NCBI GenBank assembly: GCA_034770075.1
Contig: CM068385.1
Location: forward strand, 72,732,479 to 72,796,478
Origin: Aralia elata
Taxonomy: Eukaryota; Streptophyta; Magnoliopsida; Apiales; Araliaceae
Length of the DNA stretch: 64,000 nucleotides
Reading direction: 5' to 3'
Numbering within the stretch: position 1 is the first letter of the stretch; each line of letters opens with the position of its first letter. The notes under the pieces were generated by a model. The model was not told the origin of the DNA. It saw only the letters and a list, made by a program, of their open reading frames with translations, and ran no database searches. The translations under genes were made by a program, and so were the position numbers. Shown here in pieces: positions 42,261 to 53,343 of the stretch.

Positions 42261-43522
42261 TATTTTACCCACTAATTAGGTATTTTTAGACTTAATATTT
42301 TGCGTGTTTTAAAGTATTTTAGGACATTTTATTTGTTTAAGTTGGATTTTGTAGGAAAATGCGGCTGACTAGGCGAATCGGGCAATTTTGGGCATGGAGT
42401 GGCAGTTTCGTAAATAAGCTGAAGTTGAAAGCTGGGGCTTCCAGTTTGTGAAGGATTTGGAAGTTGGGGCTTTGGGACGCAGAAAGTTATGAAAATTATT
42501 TCCAACTGGATGAAGGATAGAGGAGTTCTAATTGTTTATGGAGGCTCTAAACCTAATTTTGAGAAGGGAACTTCAAGTATAAAAGGGAGAGGAGTTTCTA
42601 ACAAAGGCTAGCTTTGGATATTCAGAGATTGAAGCAGAGATTAGAATTTGGAGATTGAGGATTCAAGGGAAGCTCACAAGGAATTCAGACTGAAGACGTG
42701 AAGGCGAAAGGAGACTTTGACAGAGTTTTTCTTACTCCTTATGTTTTTCAGATTGTAATTAATTGTGATGACTTATTTTGGATATTTGGTTTTTAATTCT
42801 AGCATGAACTAAATTTATAATTAAGGCTACAATTGAACCATTATTGATTATGGATTAATTATTTATTTGATTCCAATTATTATTTCATTATTGAGTTGTC
42901 TATCATATCTGTGTTAATTAAGTAATTGCCTGATCAACAATTAGTGGGATACTCTAGGTGAATTCGGGAGATGAAATCTAGGGTTAGATCTTGATATGAT
43001 AGCATGTATTCTTGATTATTTGCATGGGATAAATAATTGGGATTGTGAAGTGAATAGGGATATCTCTTCGCTGCATGTAACTCATGGGAATTGGTTCTTA
43101 ATAAATTTAACTCCATTGTTTTGTATAGGAATATCGCATCATTAATTGAGTTAGATAAATTTATTTGATCACTTGGAAAAGGGCTTATAAATAAAGTGAA
43201 TTCCTGTTAACAACTCGAATGAATTTAATAATTGGATAGATTTGATACATTGATTCATATGACATAATTGGGGATATTATAGTCTTAAGTCTTAATCATC
43301 TGAAAATCAACCTTAGTGTTAGATAATTTTCTTAGTTAACGTCATTAGTCAAATCATAATCAAAATTTGTGATCGTTTAAATAGAAATTGAATTGGTATT
43401 AAATTAGTAGTTGGAGTTTATTTAACTGGATTCCTTGTGGGTTCGACACTTGTTACTTATTCTATATTACTTGTTGATCACGTACACTTGCGCGTAATTA
43501 TTGATTGCTAAAATTGACAACA
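42261..43522 (+). repeat. Athila 3' LTR (1262 bp), missing its first 11 bases
   Basis: It matches the 5' LTR from TATTTTACCC to GACAACA. The 5' LTR starts with TGATGAGTGGG, which is absent here. The missing segment ends in GGG and the polypurine tract ends in GGGGG, so slippage or recombination between G-runs explains the loss. The right TSD ATCAC follows at 43523-43527. Confidence 0.95.
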
Positions 43523-43527
43523 ATCAC

Positions 43528-46500
43528 TCATGAGGAGATTACTGAGTGTTAAGTAATTAACTCATTTTAAAATTTAAAGTATTAAATGAGAAGCGTAACA
43601 ATGTACATCATCATGTTAATACTCTCACTCAAATGCAACTTTTTTATAGAGAAGTAAAAAATTAAAGTGCATTACACTATTAAATTAACATAAAGACAAC
43701 TGTGTGGTCGAAAAAATTTGAATCCAAAATCTTAGATATCCAGAATTTTAATATTATTTTAAATAACTAACTCATCTAAAAGTTTAAACTATTAGATTGA
43801 CAGCCAACAATGACAGCTAATACTATGGAGTTCCTAGCTTTGAACTTCAATACTCCACATTTTTCTTTCCTCCAGGTAAATGTAATTAATTATATTGGTC
43901 CCCGTTTAAAGTTGACGTTTGTTTTTGTTGAAACTTGTTTTGTAAAAAGACATAATACAATAATATTACTGTCTGAATCGAACGGTTGACCACTCTTTGT
44001 TTAAGACTATATCCACTTCTTACTTTTGCTACACATGGTTATTGTGAATTAGTTTTTCAAGATAAGACAAACCTAGACTTTATACTTTGTACTAAAATTT
44101 GTTGTGTAGTAACAAATTTAGTGCAAAACTATAAATGAGAGAAGAAACTAACAAGAAAAAACTTGTTTTTGGTAGACTTAGAACCTATTTATAGGTTTTT
44201 AAATACCCTTTGAAGATGTTCTAATTGCCGTACTCTGCAATAAGACATGCCCAGACTTTATACTTTGTACTAGAATTTGTTGTGTAGTAACAAATCTAGT
44301 GCAAAACTATAAATGAGAGAAAAAAATAACAAAGAAAAAACTTGTTTTGGGTAGACTTGGAACTTATTTATAAGTTTTTATATGAACACCCTTTTGAAGA
44401 GGTTCTAATTGCCGTACTCTGCAATGGTTATTACCATGACTTGAACCTAAGTTATTAACATTATAATTTTTTTCTCTTATCCAACTGAATTAATTTATTT
44501 ATTAACTATATAAACAGCATATAATATATTTATTATATATTTTCTAAATTTAAAAATATCCATCAGTCTTGGCAATGGTCAGATACTTTGCGAGACTCAT
44601 GACGAGATTGCTATGGAGTCCCTTTGAGCTTCAATGCTCCACGTTTTTCTTTCCTCGCAATGTGATTCAATCTATTGGTCCTCATTTACGGTAAAAACAA
44701 ATTAAGTTGTATCGGTCCCCTTTTTGTACCAAAAAAATAATAATTGAATTGGTCCCCTTTTAATTAAGTTATATTGGTCCCCTTATTGTACCAAAAAAAA
44801 TAAATAATAATTGAATTGGTCCCCATTTGTGGAAATTGATATATTTGTTCCGGTACTCATTTAAATTATATATTATTTGTATTCGATTAAATTGATATTA
44901 TTTGTATTTAATTAAAAAATATTCATAAATAAACGAAAAGATAAAATTAAAGATTATAAAAATAGTCAATTTACTACGCTATGAAAGGAATATATGACTC
45001 TTGAGGAGATAACTATAGAAGGAATATAGGACTCATGAGGAGATAACTATGGAGTACCGCTAGAATTTCAATTCACCACTTTTTTGTTTCTTTCTCCACG
45101 CAATGTGATTAATTCTATTGGGCCCCGTTTAGGGTAAAAACAAATTTATATTGGTCCTGCTTGCTAAAAAAAAACAACATTTATTTGGTCCCTTGAAAGG
45201 ATGTTTACAAAGGTGAAATTCATGTATCTGGTTAAACTGATAGGGACTAGGGCAAAAGTATTATAAGGTTACAAATGGGTCCAATAATACCTTTTTTTTG
45301 TTATTTAAAAATAGATTTTTCAAAAAGTTTAGTTAACATAATTAAATATACTACGGGGTTTCATGTTTGTTGAGATATAAAATTTCGCATCGGGCAATTA
45401 ATACCTGATGACTCAATATATAACTTGAGAGGCTATTCTACTTATTGCTAATTGGTTTTGAGTTGGATGCTTTAGAGTATGCACCATTCATGTGCAAGCC
45501 TAACGGCCCTACATGCTCCACGTCACCTAATTAAAATTGTTCACGTGTTTGGCTCAAAATTACATCACACGGACGTATTGAGATATAAAAGGATATTCCA
45601 CTAATTGTCAATTAATTTTGAGTTGGATGCTTCAATTATGTTCCTAATAACTTTTCCAAAATGTTTAATTAACGTAATTAATACAGATATTGTTTTACCA
45701 TATATATAATCTTCCAGGTTGAGGTAATTAGGTGTACTCACCGCATATTTGAAATAATTCTCAAAACTCAGTAGCGATTCTGCACACCTCCCATACCGAT
45801 TCCGCTCATACGTCCAGAACCCAACAATTCCTCCCCCCAAAAGAGGGTCACCTGTATCTAGTCTGGACCGGATTAAATTGAGCTGTACCCAGTAAACTGG
45901 GAAAAAATAAAAATATGTCTAACGTTGGAAGAAATAAATAGATAGATGTTATATATATATATTCGTTATAGATATTGTTATTATTTTTACTATTATATTA
46001 TTATACTATTTATATATTTAACAAACATTTGCAGTCACTACCTTTCGAGGTAGTGCAGACAATTTTTAGAGAGCTAATATTAGCATAGCAGAAATAATGG
46101 GCATATATAAGTGTTCTTATTTGTAGAAGCACACTATTCTGATGACGATGACATATTTGCCTAAGAAAAAGCATCGTCTTGCCTCTATTATTTTTGCTTT
46201 CTCAATATATCTAATAATGTCTGCATTGTCATTATTTTTGCTTTGTCAATATATCTACTAATTAATGCCTGCATTGTTAAGGAAGAACCGGATACCTTAC
46301 GCGTACATAAGATACTTGTAATACATATGTTTGCAACTCAACTTGATTCAAAAGTTTAAGTTCTTAGACTCGTCCATGTATATTAATTATTCATTTTTTT
46401 TATTATTTCTCTAATGTGGGGCTTGAACTTACTTATGATATCTCAACAATCTCCCTCTCACAAGTGAATTTATGACACCAAGAGCTCTCCCTCAATTGAA

Positions 46501-46664
46501 TACTTCTCTTCAATCACTGCAATACAATTCTTGGCTTACCACTCTGTATTTTTCCACCGAACGTCAACTTTTATCAAGAATTAAATATTCTTCTCTTCAA
46601 CCATCGCGGCTCCAATTCACAGCTAACTACTCTCGAAATCAATTCTCGGCTAAACCTAGTGAAA
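43528..46664. other. Intergenic with short duplications, no supported gene
   Basis: No coding region with recognisable motifs. Three diverged copies of a segment of about 90-100 bp (near 43830, 44610 and 45050) share a CTCCAC.TTTTTCTTTCCTC core and a following ATTGGTCCCC. A 178-bp tandem duplication is at about 44061-44425. Frames at 45840-45601 and 46472-46696 lack motifs. Confidence 0.55.
44061..44425. repeat. 178-bp tandem duplication
   Basis: AGACTTTATACTTTGTACTA recurs at 44075 and 44253, and the copies extend to GTTCTAATTGCCGTACTCTG CAA. The copies differ by several substitutions and small indels. Confidence 0.88.
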
Positions 46665-46889
46665 CACTACAAGAAAAAGGTATAATTCTGACGTAATTAT
46701 TTCTGACGAAGCAAATTTCCTGGGAATTAGAACAATTTCGACGGCCTGTTCCGTCGGACATAATTCCCTCAGAAATAGTGTATATCCAATGGAATTCCGT
46801 TGAAGATAGGAGGCATTCCTTGGCGTCAAACTTCCCGTCAACGCCAACTCTAGTTTCGACGGAATCATGTTAAATTCCGACTGAAATTC
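46665..46889 (+). mobile_element. CACTA-type transposon end with subterminal repeats
   Basis: CACTACAAGAAAAA at 46665 is the usual end of plant CACTA (En/Spm-like) elements. The next 220 bp hold many TTCCGACGGAAT-like words in both orientations, typical of subterminal repeats. The chromovirus at 46890 interrupts it, and the same word type resumes at 52906. The opposite end was not found. Confidence 0.72.
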
Positions 46890-49800
46890 TGTGACGCCCC
46901 CAAATCCGGGTACCTTCAAACCCGTATTCGGTGTTACACGGTACTATCATTCACATGTATCTATCTATAAAGAAATAATCAGTATGAAGGTAACTAACAT
47001 TATTACAAATTTATTCATTAGAATCCCAGGTTCTAAGACCTTTAGAAATCTTCATTTCATGTTACTAATAATAATTCAAGTATTATTACATAACATTCGT
47101 TTATTACAATAAACACTTGTCGACTACTCGTTCAACTTTCCTTTTCCCTTGTCTGTCCCTGAGCCTTCTACACGTTCGGGTTTCACTGAAAACATTTAAT
47201 TTCAAGCAAGAATGAGCATTTAATTGCCCAACAAGTATTAATAGTTAATAAATAACATATCGCAAGGATTAAATGCTTTCTTTAAGATATGCTTTTACAG
47301 TGGAACAAAACTGTAAAGCATTTGAAATATTTATAAGTAACATGACTTGTTTGCATTTTCGAAACAACATATTGACTTTGTTGAGCGGTCAAAGGACCAC
47401 AAACTTTTTCTTTTCAAAAAGGTTCTTATAGACATTCATCTACGAATCGTCTGGTCTTACGGGCATAGTGGGTGATCAGCCCGTTATGCCCTGCGTTGAT
47501 CAACACTATCTTATCATAATGACATTGCATTCTGTGTAACTGCCTTTCAGCAAAATTAAAACTTTCCCAAATAAGGGATGTTCATGCTCAGTCTTGAGTT
47601 CAAACCAAAGCAATTTAGTTGAACAACTCTATTTAGCATCAATAATATTTCAAAGACTTAAATTGAAAGCAACGAAACATGTGTCTAGCCGATTCAAATG
47701 GCATAAACTTCTTCTTAAACAGTTTATGCATATATTCATGCTTTGGAGAGGTGATTTATAGCACAATCATTGAACAACTCAAGATATTTGCATTCGATAT
47801 ATGAGTAGAATGAAATTTAGAACATTTACATAGTTAGGAGACATGCACATGACCAATTATTGAGCAAAGATAAAGAACTCGTATCAAGTAGAGAAACTTA
47901 CATGTAAACAAGTATTTCACAAGGATAGAGAACTTGTCTTATGCGTTGATTAAACACTTGACGCTAATCGCCCTTGATATTTTCCTACACATATATGTCA
48001 TTCACACATATCCATTAGTCATAAAGATACCAATTATTGGTTTACATTTGAATTAGAACCTTCTTTAAGTTCTTTAGTAATTTATATAGCGTTGTTGACA
48101 TTCATACGATGAATGCCTGCTCCATAGCTTATGTGAACGCTCAAGCATATACTTAACGTTCCCGTTCTTGTCATATTTGGTTTCCTTTTATATTAGTCAT
48201 CTAGATGGCTTATCTTTGGTTTAAAGGAAAATCTTAGTCGATTCGATAGTGTTTTGCTTCTTTAGAATTGAAACACTATTTAGGTTATTGTATAAGCGTA
48301 CATTAGCTACACATATTTAAAGAATACCTATGCCAAGCAAACATGTATAGCCACTTATTTGACATCAATTCTTGGTTTATATTACTCTAGTTCATGTTTT
48401 ATAATACTTGTTTTGTTTTAAATCGAAACACTATTTACGATCCTTTAATATTTGTCACGACGTTTCAACGCTCGTATGCCGCCCTTGTCTCAACCTGTGC
48501 GAACGTTCAAGCGAAACGCTCGCGCGTACCCTCAACACCTCTTTACGTCTTTTACATATATGTTGATAAATATTAATTCAACTTTCAATTTGGTTTCGTT
48601 TCCAATTAAAACTTCGTTTCAAGAATTTCATTTGAATTGATTTCAAAACCTTCCAATTAATTTCATCAAGTGTAACTAGTTTAGTTTAACTTCTATATGA
48701 TTGTAGTATCAAGCCTAGATTGTTAATTAAGTATACAACCCACTACACTTCCCTACTTAGCAAAGAAAACAAATTTCTTGAAGTTCTGCAGCAACGGCGC
48801 TGCGGCGCCCCAATTATGCTTGGGAGCGGCGCGGTAGCGCTGCCCTTGTTATTACCTAGTTTTGCCTAACGGCGGCGCTACAGTGCCATTCTGTGCCTAT
48901 TTACCGACGCTGTAATACTTGAACACAGTGGTCCGGCGCTATGAGCAGCGCCGCGGTGCTACTGCTCTGCTCCTATTTTTTTCCAGATTTCCACTTTCAG
49001 TTTCTTTGAGTCTTCTATCTTCTTACGTAACTTTCGCTACACATGTGCAATTTACTTGAAACTTGTTTTTATTTCGAGACCTTGCTACAAGGTACGATTT
49101 ACATCTTTGTTTGGTCATTAACGATTACCGCAAGACATTGAACGGATTGTCTGAAAGTTTGCGTTTATTCACTTTTTACGAAATTTTCCATTGATTCATT
49201 TCCATTCCTTTCGCTTTCCAACGTGTTTTGGTTCTGCCAAAAAGGCTTAAATATCATTCTAACACATGTATGAATGTATTCTAATCTCAAGTCTTGGTAG
49301 ATTCTTTGATTTTAAGCTTGAAAATTCATTTTGAGCATTTTGTCAAACATTTTGCGGGCATAGTTTCAATTATCAGATTTCATAGTTGCTTAGACATAGT
49401 TCTAGCCAAAATTTTCCATAGCAATCCTTCCTTATTACTCCGCACAACAAATAATCTCCTCTTCTAATTTCCTCAATTAACAGAGCATAATTAACTAAAT
49501 TCTTATGAATTTAATAAGAACACCTATAACATACCTTACAACAAGCTTAATTTGATAATACCAAGCTTTGATATTCAGTTCGGAAACCTTCGTTGTTGTT
49601 GTTGCTCTTAATACTTTCTAAATTAGCTTACAAATCCAATTCTTTGTTCCAGCCGAAGACTAAGGGAACTTGGAAACATAGAAGTGGAATTTGGGTACTT
49701 TTTAGAGAAGAGAGATGGGATGGAACGGAAATGGGTTAGGATGGAGATGACTGAAAATTGCTTTATGACTTCCGTTCCTTAAGTTTTCTTAGTCATCAGT

Positions 49801-50472
49801 CTTATCCTAGCTTGGTCTACTGCTATTTTATTACGAGCCCAACACCTCATGGTTAGTACTAGCAGCTCCTGCTTAGCATATTTACATTAGTATATTTAGT
49901 ACTTATATTCCATACATTCGTTACATATATACAAGTAATTACAATATACATATATAGTATATACATCATTCATATATTACGTATATACATATTCCCACAT
50001 ATATATATATATATATTATATAATATTTATTATATAATACATATTATACTTTTAATACATATACCAATTAATGAATTAAAGTTAATTAATTCATCAAAAA
50101 TAAAAAGGAAATTAATTCCTTCAATAAAATAGCACATTTAGTGGGACGAGCCAACTATATTAAAATAATTAATATTAAATTAATTATTTAATTTACTTAT
50201 TTAACATAACGGACCAATTAAAATAATTAATATTAAATTAACTATTTTAACTCATTTATTTAAGATATACAACTAATTTTTTATAATTAGAATAATCATC
50301 TCATTCCTTCCATAAATTGTCATCAAACAATTTAAATATATAAATTTAATATATTCAACTAATTAAAATCAAATATCTCTTTCGTACCATAAATTGTTTT
50401 CAACAAAATATATAACTTAATATATTTTATTTTTTATTCACATTATAAATGTTAATTCATAAACTTGATACC

Positions 50473-50513
<41 letters not shown>

Positions 50514-50933
50514 GCACCTCATATTATTAATATACATTCATTTGAAATAATATTAAATATTATTCCATTATTTATTTAGTATAATATAAATATAACTATC
50601 ATTATTAATTAAATAAATTTCATCATTTAATTAAAGCAACCATTTAGCTCACTAACTTTCAATTAGTCAATTAATTTTACCCGTTTAATAACACAACTAA
50701 TTCAAACGAATATATTTAATAGTTTTATTAACTATTAATATAACTTTTCAAATAAATGCATATTCTCTACATTTATTTAAACATTTAAATATTCACACAC
50801 AAAAATTCACATAATTCACAGCACATATACATTTATACAGTCAAACTCAGCATCCGAATAAATAAATTAAATAAAATATATAATTTAATATATTTTATTT
50901 ATTAATAATTTTTGAAAATTTCGGATTGTCACA
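46890..50933 (-). repeat. Long chromovirus LTR (4044 bp)
   Basis: On plus coordinates it starts TGTGACGCCCCC and ends CGGATTGTCACA. It shares both ends with the LTR at 54894-55834 but is about 3.1 kb longer, so the latter has an internal deletion. A GC-rich cluster of GGCGC palindromic words lies at 48786-48975. No gene is present; frames such as 46656-46919, 46891-47112 and 48394-48640 are chance. The right part is extremely AT-rich with (TA)n at 50476-50511. Confidence 0.85.
48786..48975. repeat. GC-rich palindromic word cluster inside the chromovirus LTR
   Basis: It contains GGCGCTGCGGCGCC, GAGCGGCGCGGTAGCGCTG and GGCGCTATGAGCAGCGCC, all with short inverted GGCGC/GCGCC arms, within otherwise AT-rich DNA. 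Confidence 0.65.
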
Positions 50934-50949
50934 CATTCTTCCCCCCTTA
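50934..50949 (-). other. Polypurine tract of the chromovirus
   Basis: AAGGGGGGAAGAATG on the minus strand, directly next to the LTR end. It confirms that the LTR at 46890-50933 is the 3' LTR and that the element is on the minus strand. Confidence 0.82.
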
Positions 50950-52193
50950 CAAAGATTCCGTCCCCGGAATCGTAAAACAAAACTAATTCTGATATGGGGA
51001 TAACTTTTCTATATCTTTGTTTTGAATTATCACGTTGCGTCTTCGCCATTGTGCTTCTTCCATAACACTTCTTCTTACTTATAATCTTGATTATATAGTC
51101 GTAATATTGACACAGGAAACACATTATATGCTCTAATTTAGGAGATAGAGCTATTTCATAACTACTTTTTTTTACGATAAAATCGTCGGTGATGATCAAC
51201 GTAATCAGCGTATTTCGTTTGTCGGTCTTGAACTGTTACAAGTCTTGATCTTATTACTTCAGCAATTTTCGCAGTTTGCTACGACAATTCTGGTTCCAAC
51301 ATAGTGTCGTTTGATAATTCTTTTCGTACAAAGCTTTATAAGATAACGTTCCCATAATCGCGTGATAAGTATTATTATATGCAAAGTTTACTAAAAGTAA
51401 GTATTATTGTGGTTTTCTTCGCTCTGCCCATCCGATTTGAGGAAAATATATTGTATTCAACCTTAGTTCTTCCATTTGCTCTTGCATGCTCTTTCATAAT
51501 TTCGATGCGAAACACGAATTTTAATCCAAGACGATCAAAATTTGACACTCCATGTTTTGAGAAGATTTCTTTAGTATAAAATCTAGCTAATCGGTATAAA
51601 TTATTCTTTTGTCTTAATTGGCAAGAATTATGCTGATTTTATTAAATAATCTACTATAAATCATATAACATCTTATCCTTTCTTTGTAACTGCAAATACT
51701 ACCACGAAATCTATCACGGTATGTTTTCATTTCCCTTCAACAAATTTGTATAGAACTTAATTTCCTCCTTCAAAATTTTAACATCCCCCCCTTTTTAATG
51801 GTTTATATATAACCTATTACTCTTCTGCAATTTTCTTCTTTATTAAGGGTTTTTTTTACAATAAAATATTTACTCATATTTAATATTTCATTAACTATCT
51901 CAAGGCATTTTAACTTTCATATACTAACACATACTCATCACAAAGTATACTTAACAAATATTTTCATTAATATGCTACTTAAAATTTACATCTGATAACT
52001 TTTACTATTTACATTCCTTATCCCTCGATTACATACAAAACGATGGAATTTATATAATTATCCCACAACTTATACAAAAGTTGGGACTTATAATAGATAT
52101 CCCGCTTACTTATATAAAAGCTGGGATTTACACACTACACACTCATACATATATGCCATCTATTATATCTTATCCTATGCGTATCATATTATC
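50950..52193 (-). pseudogene. Decayed pol 3' end of the chromovirus
   Basis: Only short fragments are readable. The minus frame 51199-50885 is open for 104 aa but I cannot find clear integrase or chromodomain motifs in it. The sequence is AT-rich and full of stops. By position it should be the integrase and C-terminal part, with the central pol deleted. Confidence 0.4.
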
Positions 52194-52865
52194 CTACTTC
52201 TTTGCGCTTCCTTTACCTGACTTCTTTATCAGACAATCTTTTACTTGATGATTTAACGATTCACACTTAAAACATGCTCCTTCCTTTGGGTTGGGACAAT
52301 GAGGAGAGATATGCCCCTTTTGTCTACAATTATAATATATCTTTTGCCCTTTCCGGCATACGCCTTGATGTATCTTCCCACAGTTCGTACATTCTCTTAT
52401 CTTTTTAATGTTTCCTCGGTTATTTCTAGAATTTTCTGAATCACTATCACTCAACTTCCTTTTACCCTTCTTACTTGAAGATTTTTGCGATATACTGCGT
52501 TCAACTTCCATTTTATCAACTTGAACCTTCAACTTATTTCGCTCCTCTATTATTTCAATTAATGCCTTATGTAAGTGAGTATTTAACAATTTTTCCACTT
52601 TTCACTTTTTTCCAGAGAAAACACCTTATTCTTCAGGTTCTGCACTTCGTCTGACATTGACCTAACCATTGTTGTTGCTGCCATTACGAATTCTTCTTTT
52701 TTTTCTCCTTTTTCTGGCTTTACTTGAGCCTCTTTGGGATTTTCCTCTATTTCTTCATTCAGTTCCATTTCTGGATATTCATCATGATCACTACCCAAAT
52801 CTACGCTTGGTTCATCCCTAAAAGCTCTCTCAAGGTCACTCTCAATGTGAGCTTCTACTTCCGCT
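52194..52865 (-). pseudogene. Chromovirus gag C-terminal part with three zinc knuckles
   Basis: 52598-52194 (134 aa) encodes a coiled region (IIEERNKLKVQVDKME) followed by CTNCGKIHQGVC, YNCRQKGHISPHC (the first Cys replaced by Tyr) and CFKCESLNHQVKDC. Such a knuckle series is typical of Tekay/Del-type gag. Upstream, 52798-52583 in another frame has SDHDEYPEMELNEEIEE and a VMAATTMVRSMSDEVQNLKNK stretch. The same N-terminal segment is present in a second gag copy at 54698-54402. The sequence is cut at 52865, where it joins the LTR tail. Confidence 0.8.
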
Positions 52866-52905
52866 ATTATTTATTAATAATTTCTGAAAATTTCGGATTG
52901 TCACA
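52866..52905 (-). repeat. 40-bp remnant of the chromovirus 5' LTR
   Basis: ATTAATAATTTCTGAAAATT followed by TCGGATTGTCACA, nearly identical to the right end of the LTR at 50933. It is joined directly to gag sequence on its left. Confidence 0.85.
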
Positions 52906-53343
52906 AATTTCGTTGGAAATAATTTAATTCCGAGGGATTTAATTGCGACAGAAATTCCTTCAGAATTAACTTATAAAACCTAAAACCAGCAACTGCCTCT
53001 ACACATTTTGTTTCTATCATCTCTCTTATTTTTGTCATTTCTCTTACTCTCACTAATTTCTCTCTCACACTCCACCTCCAGGCCAATTTCTCTTTCCGTT
53101 CTGTGTCACTCCGGCTGCTGCTTCACACGTCGTTGTGTCAGACGCCGCCGCCGCCGTGCACCACCTGTTGGACCTCCCACTCTCTGCCGCCATTGTAGTC
53201 CACCTCCTTCTCTCATTTAACTAGATTGAAAATTAAGTCCTAAGGTTAGTCATGGTTTATTTGTATATTTAGGGTTAATTGTTTCCATAAAAAAATCTGT
53301 GCATATTACTGAGATATGTATTTGAAATTACTCTTACTATATC
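52906..53343 (+). mobile_element. Continuation of the CACTA-like element and unassigned sequence
   Basis: To about 52970 it resumes the TTCCGAGGGA and GCGACAGAAATTCC subterminal words. A TATA-like TTATAAAACC lies at 52971-52980. An open frame of 70 aa at 53008-53220 begins with a hydrophobic segment and turns Arg/Pro-rich over a CCG repeat. It may be the first exon of a transposon gene or of a captured gene, but I have no homology for it. No right CACTA end was found. Confidence 0.45.

Larger units (their letters stand above)
32381..43522 (+). mobile_element. Athila-type Ty3/gypsy retrotransposon, nearly full length (11.1 kb)
   Basis: Complete structure: 5' LTR 32381-33657, PBS 33664-33681, gag-pol frame 33799-39177, palindrome array 39432-39693, third ORF 39964-41196, polypurine tracts at 41261 and 42250, and 3' LTR 42261-43522. 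The TSD ATCAC is at 32376-32380 and 43523-43527. Outside one 11-bp gap the LTRs differ by about five substitutions and four 1-bp indels (counted by eye), so insertion was recent. gag-pol carries three nonsense codons, so this copy is not autonomous, while the third ORF is intact. Confidence 0.96.
46890..52905 (-). mobile_element. Truncated chromovirus (Tekay/Del-like) inserted in the CACTA element
   Basis: A minus-strand Ty3/gypsy element. Its complete 3' LTR is 46890-50933, a remnant of pol 3' end plus gag is 50934-52865, and a 40-bp tail of the 5' LTR is 52866-52905. The termini TGTGAC and GTCACA are intact. The flanks AATTC (46885-46889) and AATTT (52906-52910) look like a TSD with one later change. 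Most of pol, the start of gag, the PBS and nearly all the 5' LTR are deleted. Confidence 0.8.

Noticed and set aside
53008..53220. 70-aa ORF with hydrophobic start and Arg run
   Set aside because: The Arg run is a CCG repeat read in frame, and no homology is apparent. It is mentioned only within the CACTA-flank entry.
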